A DNA stretch of 64,000 nt from Thecamonas trahens ATCC 50062 (GCF_000142905.1 NW_013657663.1:206501-270500), one strand, 5' to 3'. Counted from the first letter of the stretch, positions 49,001 through 58,595 are shown. Notes: generated by a model from the sequence alone, not told the origin. Program-made: numbers and translations.

Positions 49001-49575
49001 TCAGACGCGGCGATGACCTTGTCCAGCAGCGCCGTGACAACGTCGGCCGCCGCATACGCCAGCATCTTGAGGGCATAGACCTGGACGCCCGGACTGGCGT
49101 CCGAGGCCACTCGGCGGAGGCGGGAGACCGAGAAGACACGATACAAGATCTTGCGCGCATCCGCGGTCGAGGCCATGCCTACCAGCGCCAGTGCCGCAGC
49201 TTCGGCCGTCTCGGGCCCGGTCCGGCCATCAGGCTCGCACAGCGCCAGCAGGACGACCAGGTGGGCCGAGTCGAGCGCCGCCACAAACCGGGTGGCGAGC
49301 CACGGCAGCGCGGAGGCAATCAGCGCCAGAGCATGGAGTACTTGAGTGCTCTCAGCCTCGTCGACCTTGCCTTCGGCGCTGAGCACCGAATCCGCCAGTG
49401 CCTGCATCACCCCCACCACCGCAGCTTCGGCCACCGGCAGCTCGTCGCTCTTGGTCGCCCCACACCCGTCGAGAGCGTCGGCGAGGGCGTCGGCGGCCTT
49501 CGCCAGTCCGAGCTCGCGCGGAAGGCCTGCTGCCTCCAGGGCGGCTACTAGTGCTTGAGTTGTACTTGCTGCCAT
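46051..49575 (-). CDS. ARM/HEAT - Kelch - GOLD-like multidomain protein
   Basis: About 1174 residues. Residues ~1-440 form an all-alpha solenoid resembling ARM/HEAT repeats (for example TAEAAALALVGMASTADARKILY, RWQIVGLRALLLCARDASVW). About 455-820 hold Kelch blades (GTKMYVFGGELADGS, GHTLYIHGGLAL, ALVVVGGYCDG, KLIVTGGFTL, AFGVFGGWSLL, NVLWMVGGAGRE), a six-bladed propeller. A further helical segment follows. About 960-1065 is a beta sandwich ending VVYDALLVAPVPGVYSFKWSNHYSWMTGKTVRYRI, like the GOLD domain of SEC14L/p24 proteins. The tail has Glu/Ala repeats, a basic cluster (KKRKRKRKKRARRRR) and a Ser-rich end. I know no named protein with this order. ATG at 49575; upstream in-frame codons lack an ATG. 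Confidence 0.75.
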   Translation of the reverse strand: MAASTTQALVAALEAAGLPRELGLAKAADALADALDGCGATKSDELPVAEAAVVGVMQALADSVLSAEGKVDEAESTQVLHALALIASALPWLATRFVAALDSAHLVVLLALCEPDGRTGPETAEAAALALVGMASTADARKILYRVFSVSRLRRVASDASPGVQVYALKMLAYAAADVVTALLDKVIAASEASATDASYVEDPTELLSSADFADLRNKVIDLANTLMAFASDPMLDDELRVQAVGGLSFVLQLGKEMHHRAEFEAGVWAHIDAQLAGLEPPPPPFLVSIVSCMAELASSEPLSVCSAAREALAPLVSEVKMHDSLALLCGTYFLLEQLVYSQERRWQIVGLRALLLCARDASVWRVLCETGGTFRVAALADSAAPGDPLHTLAVESLVGMVRSGGALPLGAAQDALEFFAGAVARLASPPHVRRAALDGMVAVTARHVVTGVINATAGVEPDPAGETRGASVTLVGTKMYVFGGELADGSRTNMLRTLDVVSGAWEVVEAAASSSVVPAVRTRHAAARVGHTLYIHGGLALTSTPTSYLHAFDTVTREWREVECVGKPLPPRTGHTLTGLHDPDALVVVGGYCDGYKYNDVWVLALDVEDDGRVRSALSMITGNGPTLRDGHATLEASHLETGSSGRKLIVTGGFTLATHGDSYLLDLGHRTWTKLGESGRPRAAHAAFWTGPHAFGVFGGWSLLAEERVAFDNKPWEARADGRDEAGESAAAADDGTDAEEQRRTYATTLYSEGRKLGDLALCELITDKWTSVQYEGVHVVPRSLAGCGGLAGNVLWMVGGAGREGEAPVDTARLQLVRRLETVPEAVKVWDAVLVALSNSDDEDDVVAFADLLRNLSVASADVPSLAAKYLAALTVAVEHPSERVRQAVAAAIASLATSSVEAADATRMTGLLAKPELAAGVASLSPRNLQPSLQPARELPGTVSEGELLIHAGLTGVVSFTVDVADTVFLYSFSLAALDIDFAVYWRSSELTEDMAVVPLRRVPAAPGGGDVVYDALLVAPVPGVYSFKWSNHYSWMTGKTVRYRIKSFVPEVEAEAEAEAATEAEGEVVAEAESGADEAKAESGAENAADGTVPLVKKRKRKRKKRARRRRSVKAKSGGEAEADDGETNEAATNIGSTLPPAGGSRTNSVASLVTGDLGDGYVKGESEE

Positions 49576-49745
49576 GGTGTCGTGCACGTGGGTGCGGCAA
49601 GGTGTCAAGTGTGGCCGGGTCTGGTCGCAAGGGGGGAGAGGGAGGGAGGGATCGAACGGGCAGCCGCAACTGACGAGTGTTGACGAGTTCAGGGCTCGGG
49701 GCTCGGGAGATTGCAGGATGTTCCATTTGTTTCAGTCTTGTACAT

Positions 49746-52411
49746 CTACATGCAGAGGAAAGATCCGCCGCGTGAAGACGAGGCGTGGCCGGAACCATCG
49801 TCGGCGTCGGGATCGCGCTCGTTGACCTCCTCCTGGAGAAGAGCCTCCTTGAACAGATCATAGCCGAGGTACCAGAGCATCATAGCCTTAGTCTTCCGCT
49901 TGTACTTGCGACGGATGGCGGGATCCTTGGAGAGCTGTAGGACGTCCATGAGATTCTCGTCGAGGAAGGTCCATAGGTGCTCGTCGGCAGAGCCGGACGA
50001 CTTGCGCTTCGAGTCAAGGACAAACATGTCGTGGAACTCTTCCATGAGGCGGTTGAGCGGAACCTTGCGGAGGACGGTGGGATGGAGCCAGTTGAGGAAC
50101 TGGACAAAGTCCTCCTGGAGCAGGTCCTTCTCGAGTGGGGCACTTGGGCTTGTGGGCGAGTTGTAGATGGGATGCAGGCGCCAACGGTAGAGGCGGAACT
50201 TGATGGTGCCCTTGCGAATGATGACGACGGCGCCGTGGTTCATCGACTTGTCGGTGTAGTTGGGCGCGGAGAAGACGGTGACAACACCAGGGAACTTATA
50301 CTCGGGCCCGTAGCGGTAGAGCTCGTAGCCGAGCTGCTTCTGCTCGTGGGCGCGGAAGATGGAGAGTAGCTTGTTGCGCTTGAGGAACGAGGCGACGGCC
50401 GGATAGCCAAACGACTTGAGGGTCGAGCCGCGGTCGCACGGGTGGAAGAAAGCGTCCGAGAACGACGACGGCGCCTGCTCCTTGCGGCGCTTGAGCTTTT
50501 TGAGATTCCATACGTGCGGGAGCGAGGCAAAGTCAGGCACCTCGTTGTCCTCGTACGGGTCAGTCCACAAGCAGTCCTTGAGCGGGCCGTACTTGGGCGG
50601 CTCGTTGAACCTGTTGATGGCCTCGATCTGGTCGAGCTTTTCGATGCGGTGCGAGAGGCCACCATGCATCATGAGGATGCGCTTGTCGGCAGTATGCACA
50701 AGAGCGTAGAGCGGCATGGCGTCAAAGCACGCCATGAGCTTGGTGTAGAATTTCTTGCCGTACTTGATGCGGCACTCCTCGAGCGTGCCCATTTTGCGGG
50801 TTGTCTTGCGGCTCTCGTGGTTGCCGCGAATGAGGTAGACCTTGTCCGGGTACTTGAGCTTGGCAGCGAGGAGGTAAAGAATGACTTCGCATGAAAAGTA
50901 GCCGCGGTCGACGTAGTCGCCGAGGAACAGATACGTGTACTTGCTCGAGATCTTGCCACCTGCCCGAAATATTTCCTCGAGGTCGAAGAACTGGCCGTGG
51001 ATGTCGCCGACGACCGTCATCGGCTCCCACAGCTCGAGCATGTTGGGCTCCTTGCGCATCAGGCCGCGCGCGCGGTCCACCAGCTCCAGCGCCACAACCT
51101 TGGACAACAACTCCTCCTTAAGAAACACGTCGTAGATCACCGAGAGCTTGGGCACGTCGTTTTCGTCAAACACGTCCTCGCGCGAGACAGAGAACTTGCC
51201 GGTGAGAAAGATGAAGAAGACCGGCCGCGAGCCGTCGATGCCGAGCTCGGCCAGGCTCGACGTGCCCTGCTTGGCGGTGTCGAGGTGGAAGCCCTCGTAG
51301 TAGAGCCGGTGCGCCGACGTGGCAAAGCCGGTCATCCGCGCCAGCCGCTGCAAGAGCATCATCAGCGTCGCCGACCGCGCAATATGCAGCTTGTAGCGGT
51401 GGCCGAGGTAGAAGGCCTGAATGCGGAGCTTAAAGTAGCCAATCTCGACGGACGAGCTCGACGATTCATCGGCCGACGATCGGCCCCACCCGGCGCCGGG
51501 CGACGGCTTACTTCTGCTCGTGCCCGATGACGAGCCCGAGTCGACGTCCGAGTCGGTGCTGTCCAGCTCACGCGACCGCCGCTTGGCCGCCGCCGACGCG
51601 GCCTCGAGCTCCTCCACCGAGTACATGTCACCGTCGTAGTTGAGGATGCGAGCAAATTCTGCAAACGAGACCTGCCCGTCGTGGTCGGTGTCGGCAGCCG
51701 CCAGCATCTTGCGCAGCTGCGGCGCAGACATCTTTTTGCCCAGATGTGCCATGACCTTGCCCAGCTCGCCCTCGTCGACAAAGCCTGAGTTGTCGTCGTC
51801 AAAACCTTAAAGGCATCGTACAGCTCCGAGAGGTGGGTCTTCTGCGTCTCGATCATCATCTGCACAAACTCGGAAAAGTTGATGAGGTTGTCCGAGTCCA
51901 TGTCTGCTGCGTCGAGCATGAGCTGCACATCGGCGGCCGAGTGGTCGGTCCCGAGCATCTCGAGCATCGACTTGAGCTCGCGCGCGTCAATGACTCCATC
52001 GCCGTCGCGGTCATACTGGTCAAACACCCGTCGGTACGACTTCATCCGCTTCCGCGGCACGTTGTACTTTTCGCGGATCTCATCGTCGGTCAGGTACATC
52101 TCCGACGGCGCTGTCGACGCTCCGCCACCGCTCCGCCGCTTGCGCTTCTGCTGAGACTTGGTGCTCGAGCTTGAGCTCGAGTCTGAGCTCGAGCCGGCCT
52201 TCATCGCCATGGCGGGCATCGGTCTCCTGCCCAAGCCCGAGCTGCTGCTCCCAGAGTAGCTACTGCCCGTCCTGCTACTGCCCGTCCCGCTGCTCCCAGT
52301 GCTACTACTTCCATACCCGCTACTTCCCGAGCTGCTTCCAGAACGAGAACTGCTCGAGTACCCAGAGCCACCACTCGAGCTTGATGACGATGATGAGCCC
52401 GAGGACGACAT
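49746..52411 (-). CDS. EF-hand / ubiquitin-like / calcineurin-type phosphatase fusion (one frameshift)
   Basis: About 890 residues. A Ser-rich N-terminus is followed by four EF-hands: DRDGDGVIDARE (nt ~52,000), DMDSDNLINFSE, DDDNSGFVDEGE and DTDHDGQVSFAE (nt ~51,670). This resembles a calmodulin or calcineurin B-like module. Hand 3 is reached by adding one T at the GTTTTG at nt ~51806; otherwise the frame ends soon after. A Ser/Asp linker follows, then a ubiquitin-like fold (FKLRIQAFYLGHRYKLHIARSATLMMLLQRLARMTG..., nt ~51,210-51,440). Last is a PP2B-like PPP phosphatase with GDIHGQ, GDYVDRG and RGNHES metal-site motifs, SAPNY and a C-terminal region. Substrates unknown; Ca2+ control in cis is inferred. 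ATG at 52411. Confidence 0.8.
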
Positions 52412-52548
52412 GAACAACTAGAGGTGGCTGTGGCAGGGGAGGGGGGGGGGGGGGGGAGGGAGTTACACTTGTCTTGGTGTAGTGGCTTGGTAGAGACGGT
52501 GGACAACTGAGACGAGGTTGTGTTGTGACGGTGAGGACTGCGGAGGAT
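52412..52548. repeat. Divergent promoter region with G16 run
   Basis: 137 bp between the phosphatase (-) and ATAT1 (+) start codons. A G16 run at 52441-52456 lies 30 bp upstream of the phosphatase ATG, where it reads as poly-C on that gene's sense strand. Confidence 0.7.
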
Positions 52549-54050
52549 ATGGAGTTTGACCTGCCTGTAGAGGCTGTGTGTGGGGGTGACGGAGTGGCGG
52601 TGTGGCAGGCCGACAGCCTCCCACACGACCGCCGTCATGCCTCGGTCCTTAAGGCTATTGTCGATGCCATGGGAGAGGCTTCTGCTGCGGTAAGTTGTTA
52701 GGGTGGGTGGTGGAGGATGGTAACGGGAGGGGAGAGGGAGAGGAGGGGGGAGGAGGGGGGGGGGGGCNNNNNNNNNNNNNNNNNNNNNNNNNNNNNNNNN
52801 NNNNNNNNNNNNNNNNNNNNNNNNNNNNNNNNNNNNNNNNNNNNNNNNNNNNNNNNNNNNNNNNNNNGGAGTTTTTTCCGTGACGGGCGGCGCTGTTGGT
52901 CGGGACGCTGTGCGCATGCTGCGGCCTGTTCATGGAAGTGTGGCGTTCACGTGCATCGTTGGGTTCGCGATTGTACGCTCAACTAGCCGGTCTTGCCAAT
53001 GCGTTGTAGGTGTCTTGCTCGGGATCTGACATCATAACGTGGATGCACGACGGGCGACGCAGGAGCCGGGGCATTTGTAATGACCACACTTTCCTTAAGG
53101 GGGGGGGGGGGGGGGAGTATCGGCAAGGGGCCTTGGACTGACCGAACCGACGATGCTCTCTGGCGGGTCAACGCTGCGCGGCGCGGCACGACCAACACGC
53201 GACCACGGCCGATTGGCGCGGCGTGCAGGCGCAAGGGCTCAATCATGTCATCACCAGCTACGACAAGCTAGCGACGTCGAGCCACACTCTCTACCTGTAC
53301 ATGCTGCCCGAGGAGCGGAGAGTGGCTGGCTTGCTCAAGGTCGGCCACAAGCGGCTGTTCATCATGGACGGTATCCGTGGGACCGTGGAGATGGAGCCAC
53401 TTTGTGCGCTCGATTTTTATGTCCACGAGTCGATGCAGCGACGTGGTATCGGTCTCGCGCTGTTCGAGACCATGCTCAGCGACTGCAGAGCAGTGCCGGC
53501 GCGGATGGGTTACGACCGCCCGTCTGACAAGTTCTTGTCGTTCCTGGCCAAGCATTACGGCCTGCGCTCGTACACGCCGCAGAGCAACAACTTTGTGGTC
53601 TTCCACGACTACTTTGACCCACCACGGACAGTAGCTGTGGCTAGTGCTGCCAACGCAGGCCCCTCCACCGGCTTGTACTCGGGTGAGCACGCCCCGTCGT
53701 CGCTCACGAGCTCCCACAGCACCGTGCTCCCAACAGCTTCGTACCAGCTGTACGGCGGCTCGGTGCCGCCTCCGTCGACCACCCCGTCGGCGTCAGCGTA
53801 CACGCCGCCGGCGTCGCCGCCGACGCCGCCACGGGCATCGACGGCCTGTGACGACCAAGAGTACGGGTACGCCGGTCATGCCTCGACGCCGACCGCGACA
53901 ACGCCATACACGGGCGAATATCACACTCCGTCGGCGTCAGCGGCCGACGGTCTGCACACACCTGCTGACGTATACTACACGCCATCGGCACGCACCCCGC
54001 GCCTGCGCCGTCATCGTCAGCCCGCGCCGCCTCGTATCGCTCGCAGATGA
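52549..54050 (+). CDS. ATAT1: Alpha-tubulin N-acetyltransferase (ATAT1/MEC-17), two exons
   Basis: Exon 1 is 52549-52689 (MEFDLPVEAV ... AMGEASAA), ending at a GTAAGT donor. Exon 2 starts at 53229 after ...GTGCAG (AQGLNHVITSYDKL). The intron contains the 100-N gap at 52768-52867 and a G17 run. Joined in phase, the protein is 320 residues. It acetylates Lys40 of alpha-tubulin inside microtubules, typical of stable ciliary microtubules. The fold matches human ATAT1: LLKVGHKRLFIMD, EPLCALDFYVHESMQRRGIGLALF (catalytic Cys in PLC) and YDRPSDKFLSFLAKHYGL (catalytic Asp in YDRPS), then the NNFVVFHDYF strand. The Ser/Pro/Tyr-rich tail ends at 54050. A frame one base over gives a similar Ser/Pro tail to ~54160, so the end may be wrong. 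Confidence 0.9.
52768..52867. other. Assembly gap (100 N)
   Basis: Run of 100 N inside the ATAT1 intron, immediately after GGAGGGGGGGGGGGC. The round length means the true size is unknown. The flanking exons of ATAT1 join in phase without any missing conserved segment, so no exon appears to be lost in it. Confidence 0.9.
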
Positions 54051-54126
54051 TGTCATCGGCCGGCGTCGCCGCTGCGCTCTCGCCAGCGCTACCGGTGCAG
54101 TCATCAGCCCGCCGCCGCAACTCGCG

Positions 54127-54609
54127 CTACCGCCGCCGCTGAGGTCGGCAAGCGCGCGAGTCGACGTCGAATGCATTAGACGTTGTCGAATGAATCCTTT
54201 CCACCGCCCCCAGTCGCGGCAGCTTCGGCGAGACACACCCAGCGTCGCTCATCGGCGTCTTTCGCAGGCTGAGCACGCTGGTCGCGCCCCTGCGCGAGCC
54301 TACGCCGCGTCGTGGTGGCGTGCTTGGTCCCGCATTCCCGCTCGCCCCCAGGACAGCCGGGCGCGCGCGGGGACGCGAGTGCAACGGTAGCAGCGGACGC
54401 GGCGGTCTCGACTGCAGCCAAGCTGAACTTGCGACCGCTCGAGACGCCGGCGGCGACGCCGAACGAGACGCCGGCGGCGACGCCGACCGCTGGGGCCAAC
54501 TCCATCGCGCCGAGACAACTGCTGAGAGCGAGTCTCCTGCAAAGACAGCCTTCAACTTCCGGACGTCCTCGCTCTCGATCTGCATCCAGCCATAACCACC
54601 ACTGTCCAT
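54127..54609 (-). CDS. Doubtful small gene, Ser/Pro/Arg-rich
   Basis: Weakly supported. From ATG at 54609 the first ~27 residues (MDSGGYGWMQIESEDVRKLKAVFAGDS) look like real protein. The rest becomes Ser/Ala/Pro/Arg low complexity (RSASPPAS repeated twice). The reading frame lacks any recognised domain. The upstream MTDMTD is from a TGTCCGTCA repeat. Alternatives are a 3' exon elsewhere or non-coding DNA. Confidence 0.25.
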   Translation of the reverse strand: MDSGGYGWMQIESEDVRKLKAVFAGDSLSAVVSARWSWPQRSASPPASRSASPPASRAVASSAWLQSRPPRPLLPLHSRPRARPAVLGASGNAGPSTPPRRGVGSRRGATSVLSLRKTPMSDAGCVSPKLPRLGAVERIHSTTSNAFDVDSRACRPQRRR

Positions 54610-54741
54610 CATGTCCGTCATGTCCGTCATGTCCGTCATGTCCGCCTAAGTTGGCTCAGCCGCCGAGCTCCTGCCTCACCTGAGCCGAGCGGAAGAGGAA
54701 GGAGGTAGAGCTGGTGTTCGCTCAACAGATCAACCGAGTCT

Positions 54742-54836
54742 GTGAGCGAGAGTGAGCGAGAGAGTGAGTGAGCGAGAGAGTGAGTGAGCGAGAGAGTGAG
54801 TGAGCGAGAGAGTGAGTGAGCGAGAGAGTGAGTGAG
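54742..54836. repeat. 16-bp minisatellite (GAGCGAGAGAGTGAGT)n
   Basis: Five to six near-identical 16-bp units of GA/GT-rich sequence in a row. No coding function fits. Confidence 0.9.
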
Positions 54837-55249
54837 TCGAGTCTGGTTCTTGGGTCTGTCTTGGCATTCTCGGTCCGCCTGCAGTTGGCTGGCCATTGAG
54901 CAATGGGGGGGGGGGCACACTCGATGCGTGGTCCTCTCCATCTCCGCAGACATCGTCCCCAACACCAAAAGGCTCGACAGCTGGATGGACTGGATATGTG
55001 TGCGCGTGGTGGTGATGGACGTGGTTGAGGCAATTAGATGGCGCCGTCAGATGCCGATGCAGACGTATCCTCGAGGGGAATTGCCTTCTCGGCAAGGACT
55101 GGATGACGCCACTGTGGGGACATTCTTCCGGAGGGCGAAGGAGGAGAGGCAGGGGAGAACGGGAGAAGGGGGTGAGACACTCCTCTGCAGCAACGAGACG
55201 TACCCACAGACAGACACTCTTCCTCAACGGGATATCCTCAGAGTCCGAC

Positions 55250-56014
55250 ATGGACATGCCATGGCGCGAGTCAGACGACGGCTTGGCCGACATGGAGACC
55301 GTGCCGGTGGTGAGCTCGGTCAATGTGGCGGAGACCATGTCGGGGAAGGCCGTACGGGAGCTGGGCACAGCCATGCGGAGGAAGCGCAAGGCTTGGGGAG
55401 ATGCCGATGGTGCCCGCCCGTCAAAGAGCAAGATCCCTGTCCGGCCAGTGCTCGCTGATGACTTGGCAAGCGACGATGACGACGCCGACAATGATGACGA
55501 TGGTGACGGCCAAGATGATGGTGGTGGCGGCGGGCAACTCGCCCTTGATCCGGCCGTTTTGGCACTGCAAGCGCTGGACGGATGGTTGGCAGAGGGAGGC
55601 GCGGACGATTGTGATGCGTGCGCGATGCCGGTGCAGGTGATGGTCACCGGCCGGCGCCGGGTGGCGCTCACGGTCTCAGCGGCGCATCTGGATCTCCAGC
55701 TCGCGCGGACTCTGCGGAGAGCGGGGCGGGTGGTCCGTGGCCTCAGCATCCGCGGTTGCGAGCACGTCTCGGACTCGGCCATCCACCGGACTATCCCAGA
55801 GTTGCCGAACCTGGTCGAGCTCTCGATGTCGGGCGCGTCGCGCGTTGGCTTCTCGTCGATGCGGCACTTTGCACGCAGGGCGCGGTCTCTTCGCATTGTC
55901 GACGTGACGCGCACAAGGCTGGAGGCACAAGGCGTAACGGTCTATCTAAAGCGTGTGTATGCGCCCGCGAGCGTCTCGGTCATTGCCTCGCCGTCGCAAG
56001 AGTCGTCCAGCTGA
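55250..56014 (+). CDS. Leucine-rich-repeat protein with acidic centre, function unknown
   Basis: 254 residues from ATG at 55250 (MDMPWRESDDGLAD). The middle has an Asp-rich run (DDLASDDDDADNDDDGDGQDD). The C-terminal third contains LRR_CC/AMN1-type repeats: RGLSIRGCEHVSDSAIHRTIPELPNLVELSMSGASRVGFSSMRHF, then RSLRIVDVTRTRLEAQGV. About three repeats are visible, too few for a full horseshoe unless it is capped. Such repeats occur in F-box-type ubiquitin adaptors, but no F-box is seen. Upstream in-frame codons are basic low-complexity text, so the later ATG is preferred. Confidence 0.6.
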   Translation: MDMPWRESDDGLADMETVPVVSSVNVAETMSGKAVRELGTAMRRKRKAWGDADGARPSKSKIPVRPVLADDLASDDDDADNDDDGDGQDDGGGGGQLALDPAVLALQALDGWLAEGGADDCDACAMPVQVMVTGRRRVALTVSAAHLDLQLARTLRRAGRVVRGLSIRGCEHVSDSAIHRTIPELPNLVELSMSGASRVGFSSMRHFARRARSLRIVDVTRTRLEAQGVTVYLKRVYAPASVSVIASPSQESSS

Positions 56015-56069
56015 TTGGAAGGCCAAGGAGCAACGGTTTATGTGGAGACGCGACCGCGCTGGCGGAGCC

Positions 56070-58595
56070 TCAGTCGTCGTCAGACGTCGAGGTGTAGTAC
56101 GAGCTCGATGTGGTGGTGATGGAGATGTCGTCATCGTCATCGTCGTCGTCGTCGTCGGTGGCGGCGGTGTGGCCGTCGGCGCTCGGATCGAGGGCCGCCG
56201 AGCTCACGCCTTCAGAGGTCGAGCCGCCATCGCGGGTGTCCGTCACAGGCCCGCACGAGGTGGCGTCGTCAGAGCGCTTGTTTGCCGACGAGGTGCGCGG
56301 CTTGGACGACCCGTCGTCGTCGGCGTCAGCGTCGTGCGTGTCGTCGATAGTGATAAAGTCGTCGGCGGGCCCGCCGGTGCCGGAGACGGCCATGGAAGCC
56401 ATGCCGGCGCCGAGGTACTCGCCATCGGTGGCGGTGTCTGTGACGGTGGCGAGCGAGAGGGCAAGGTGAGTGGGATGGTTCGGGTCAAAGGCGTCGTCGT
56501 CGCCGGTCGCGCCCTTGCCATACAGCCTGTTGGTGTCAAACGGCGAGAGGTAGAGCGGAAAGTTTCCGCGGGCAATGACCTTGCCCGCAGCGTCGAGGCG
56601 GACGACCGAGTCGGTGGCCTCGTCGATGGTAAAGCCCGCCGGAAAGTGGACGTCTGTCGAGTGAGCAAAGTAGTCGTCGGGCACGCCAGTGTTGGCCTCG
56701 ATAAACTCAAAGAAGCGGCGGGCGTACTGGTCGGGCGGGACGGCGGAGATGGTGTCCTTGTCAAAGCGGAGCGACTTGTAGCGGTTCTCGAGCTTTTTCT
56801 TGGCGTTGTACTTTTGCAGAAAGTCGATGATGCCCAAAAAGTAGACCTCGTTGAGCGGCTCGTTCTCTGTTCCGGTCGAGGCAAAGCCGCCCTGGTCAGC
56901 AGCAAAGAGCGAGACCTTGATGGACGAGGCGACGAGGTGGGTGGTCGGCTCGCCGGCCTGGGCCAGCGGCGTCAGTGCCACGGGCCGCTTGACAAGCGCC
57001 TGCTTAGCCTGCCTCCGGTACTTTTTGCGAAGGTTGGCGTTGACAATGTCGTCGCGCGAGGCGAGCTCGGGCGCGATTGGCTTGACCACCGAGAGATTGG
57101 TGGCGCGGAGAAACTGCGAGTTGGAGATGTTGAGGTCGTGGACGCCGACCAGCAGCGAATAGTCCATCACGCCGATTGAGGTCAGGTACTCGACGTCGCG
57201 GCGGACCTGATCCAGGAATGCCGCCCGCTTATGCGGGCCGAGGAGGAGCGAGGCCTTGCGCGAGAGAAAGTCGAGGTCCTTGAGCGTCGACGACTCCTTG
57301 TCAACCTTGGCGGCGCCGACGGTCCGGCCCCATGTTGAGCCCTTGAGGTCGTACTTGCGGTGGATGTCGAGGTCGGGCGGGAAGACGTTTTCCATAATGA
57401 CAAAGTACGTCTTTTTGCCCTTGTGCGGCTTGACCCGGTGGAGACCGTAGAACTTGGAGAGCAGCGTGTTGGGGTTCTCCTTGAGGTACAGATAGTACTC
57501 GTACAGAATTGACCGAAGGAGCTTGGCTTCCGTGAGCGTGATGGTCTTGATAACAAACCGGAGGTCGTTGGAAAAGTACAGGTATGCACCCGACTTGCCC
57601 GGCGACGACAGCTCGGTGAGGACGTAGTCGTCGGTGAGCGACATGAGGTACACATCCTCGTCAAGAAAGAGCGACCGGATGGCGCGAAAGGTGACCGGAG
57701 CGTAGTCCTGGAACTTAAAGTCCGAGTGCTTGTGCGCCGGCGTCCGCTCGGTCCCGTCGTGAAGAAAGTTCCACCGATGGACGAGCTTGGACGACGCCGC
57801 CGTCGGCTCTTCCACCACACCGCCGTTGCGGACAACCACCGTAGCAGCTCGCGAGACAACCGTGCGGATGCCGAGAATCATGATGTACACCAGCTCGTGC
57901 GACGAGCCGTCGACTCGGGTCCCAACGTTGAGCTTGGGCTCGGACGCCGACTCGCCACGCCCGCGCCGCGCCATGCTCACGCTTGTCGACGTGGTGCACA
58001 TCGACGACGTAGTCGCCTCGGACCGCCCATCTGACTCTTCGCCGGCGTCCGAGGTGGAGACCGAGTCAGCCGATGAGCTGCACGAGGTGTTTGACGAGCC
58101 AGATCCGGACGAGTTGACACCAGCGCTAGCACCTGCGCCGCCACCAGCAACAGCGCCAGCGCCTGTGCCCGAGCCCGAGCCCAACGTTGCGTGATTCGAT
58201 GGCGTCGCATCGGAAGCATGCGCAGCAACAGGGGGAGTTGCGGGCGGAAACTCGTCGTCAAAGACCCCGATGGAGTGGGAGAACCGCGGGTGGGCGTGCG
58301 GCGAGGGCTGGTCGCCAGTATGTCTGCGGACATACGAGGTCTGCAGCGGAAGACCGAGCTGGTCATGGCCTACACTGCCCCCTGCAGCAGGAGGAGCAGC
58401 AGGAGCAGCAGCAACAGCGCCGCCAGAACCACCACCAGCAGCAGGAGCAGGAGCAGGAGCAGCAGGAGCTGGCGGGGTGCTATCTGCCACGCCAGGACCT
58501 GCAGTGCCAGCAGCCGGCGTGCCTGCAGCCTGGCCCTGGCTCCTGCCACGGACTCGCTTGTCGCCGCTGTCAGGCCCGTTCTCGGCACTTGCCAT
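56070..58595 (-). CDS. Phosphatidylinositol-phosphate kinase (PIP4K/PIP5K family)
   Basis: 841 residues. The kinase core (about residues 290-650) has the family-defining motifs: SGAYLYFSNDLRFVIKTI (nucleotide loop and lysine), DIHRKYDLKGSTWGRTV, IMDYSLLVGVHDL, and GIIDFLQKYNAKKKLENRYKSLRFDKDTISAVPPDQYARRFFEFI (activation loop end and C-terminal helix). It makes PI(4,5)P2 from PI4P or PI5P. The activation-loop end, ISAVPPDQY, is closer to PIP4K (ISTVNPEQY), while KKLE... is PIP5K-like, so the type is undecided. The N-terminus (1-230) is Ala/Gly/Pro/Ser-rich. The C-terminus is acidic with a run of ten Asp. ATG at 58595. Convergent with the LRR gene. Confidence 0.92.
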   Translation of the reverse strand: MASAENGPDSGDKRVRGRSQGQAAGTPAAGTAGPGVADSTPPAPAAPAPAPAAGGGSGGAVAAAPAAPPAAGGSVGHDQLGLPLQTSYVRRHTGDQPSPHAHPRFSHSIGVFDDEFPPATPPVAAHASDATPSNHATLGSGSGTGAGAVAGGGAGASAGVNSSGSGSSNTSCSSSADSVSTSDAGEESDGRSEATTSSMCTTSTSVSMARRGRGESASEPKLNVGTRVDGSSHELVYIMILGIRTVVSRAATVVVRNGGVVEEPTAASSKLVHRWNFLHDGTERTPAHKHSDFKFQDYAPVTFRAIRSLFLDEDVYLMSLTDDYVLTELSSPGKSGAYLYFSNDLRFVIKTITLTEAKLLRSILYEYYLYLKENPNTLLSKFYGLHRVKPHKGKKTYFVIMENVFPPDLDIHRKYDLKGSTWGRTVGAAKVDKESSTLKDLDFLSRKASLLLGPHKRAAFLDQVRRDVEYLTSIGVMDYSLLVGVHDLNISNSQFLRATNLSVVKPIAPELASRDDIVNANLRKKYRRQAKQALVKRPVALTPLAQAGEPTTHLVASSIKVSLFAADQGGFASTGTENEPLNEVYFLGIIDFLQKYNAKKKLENRYKSLRFDKDTISAVPPDQYARRFFEFIEANTGVPDDYFAHSTDVHFPAGFTIDEATDSVVRLDAAGKVIARGNFPLYLSPFDTNRLYGKGATGDDDAFDPNHPTHLALSLATVTDTATDGEYLGAGMASMAVSGTGGPADDFITIDDTHDADADDDGSSKPRTSSANKRSDDATSCGPVTDTRDGGSTSEGVSSAALDPSADGHTAATDDDDDDDDDDISITTTSSSYYTSTSDDD

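Larger units (their letters stand above)
54051..55249. other. Gene-poor spacer with 9-bp and 16-bp repeats
   Basis: Spacer between ATAT1 and the LRR gene. It contains the doubtful minus-strand frame at 54127-54609, a TGTCCGTCA tandem repeat (about 54601-54640), the 16-bp minisatellite at 54742-54836, and a G-run at 54905-54915. Between about 54850 and 55249 I see nothing convincing. Confidence 0.5.
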
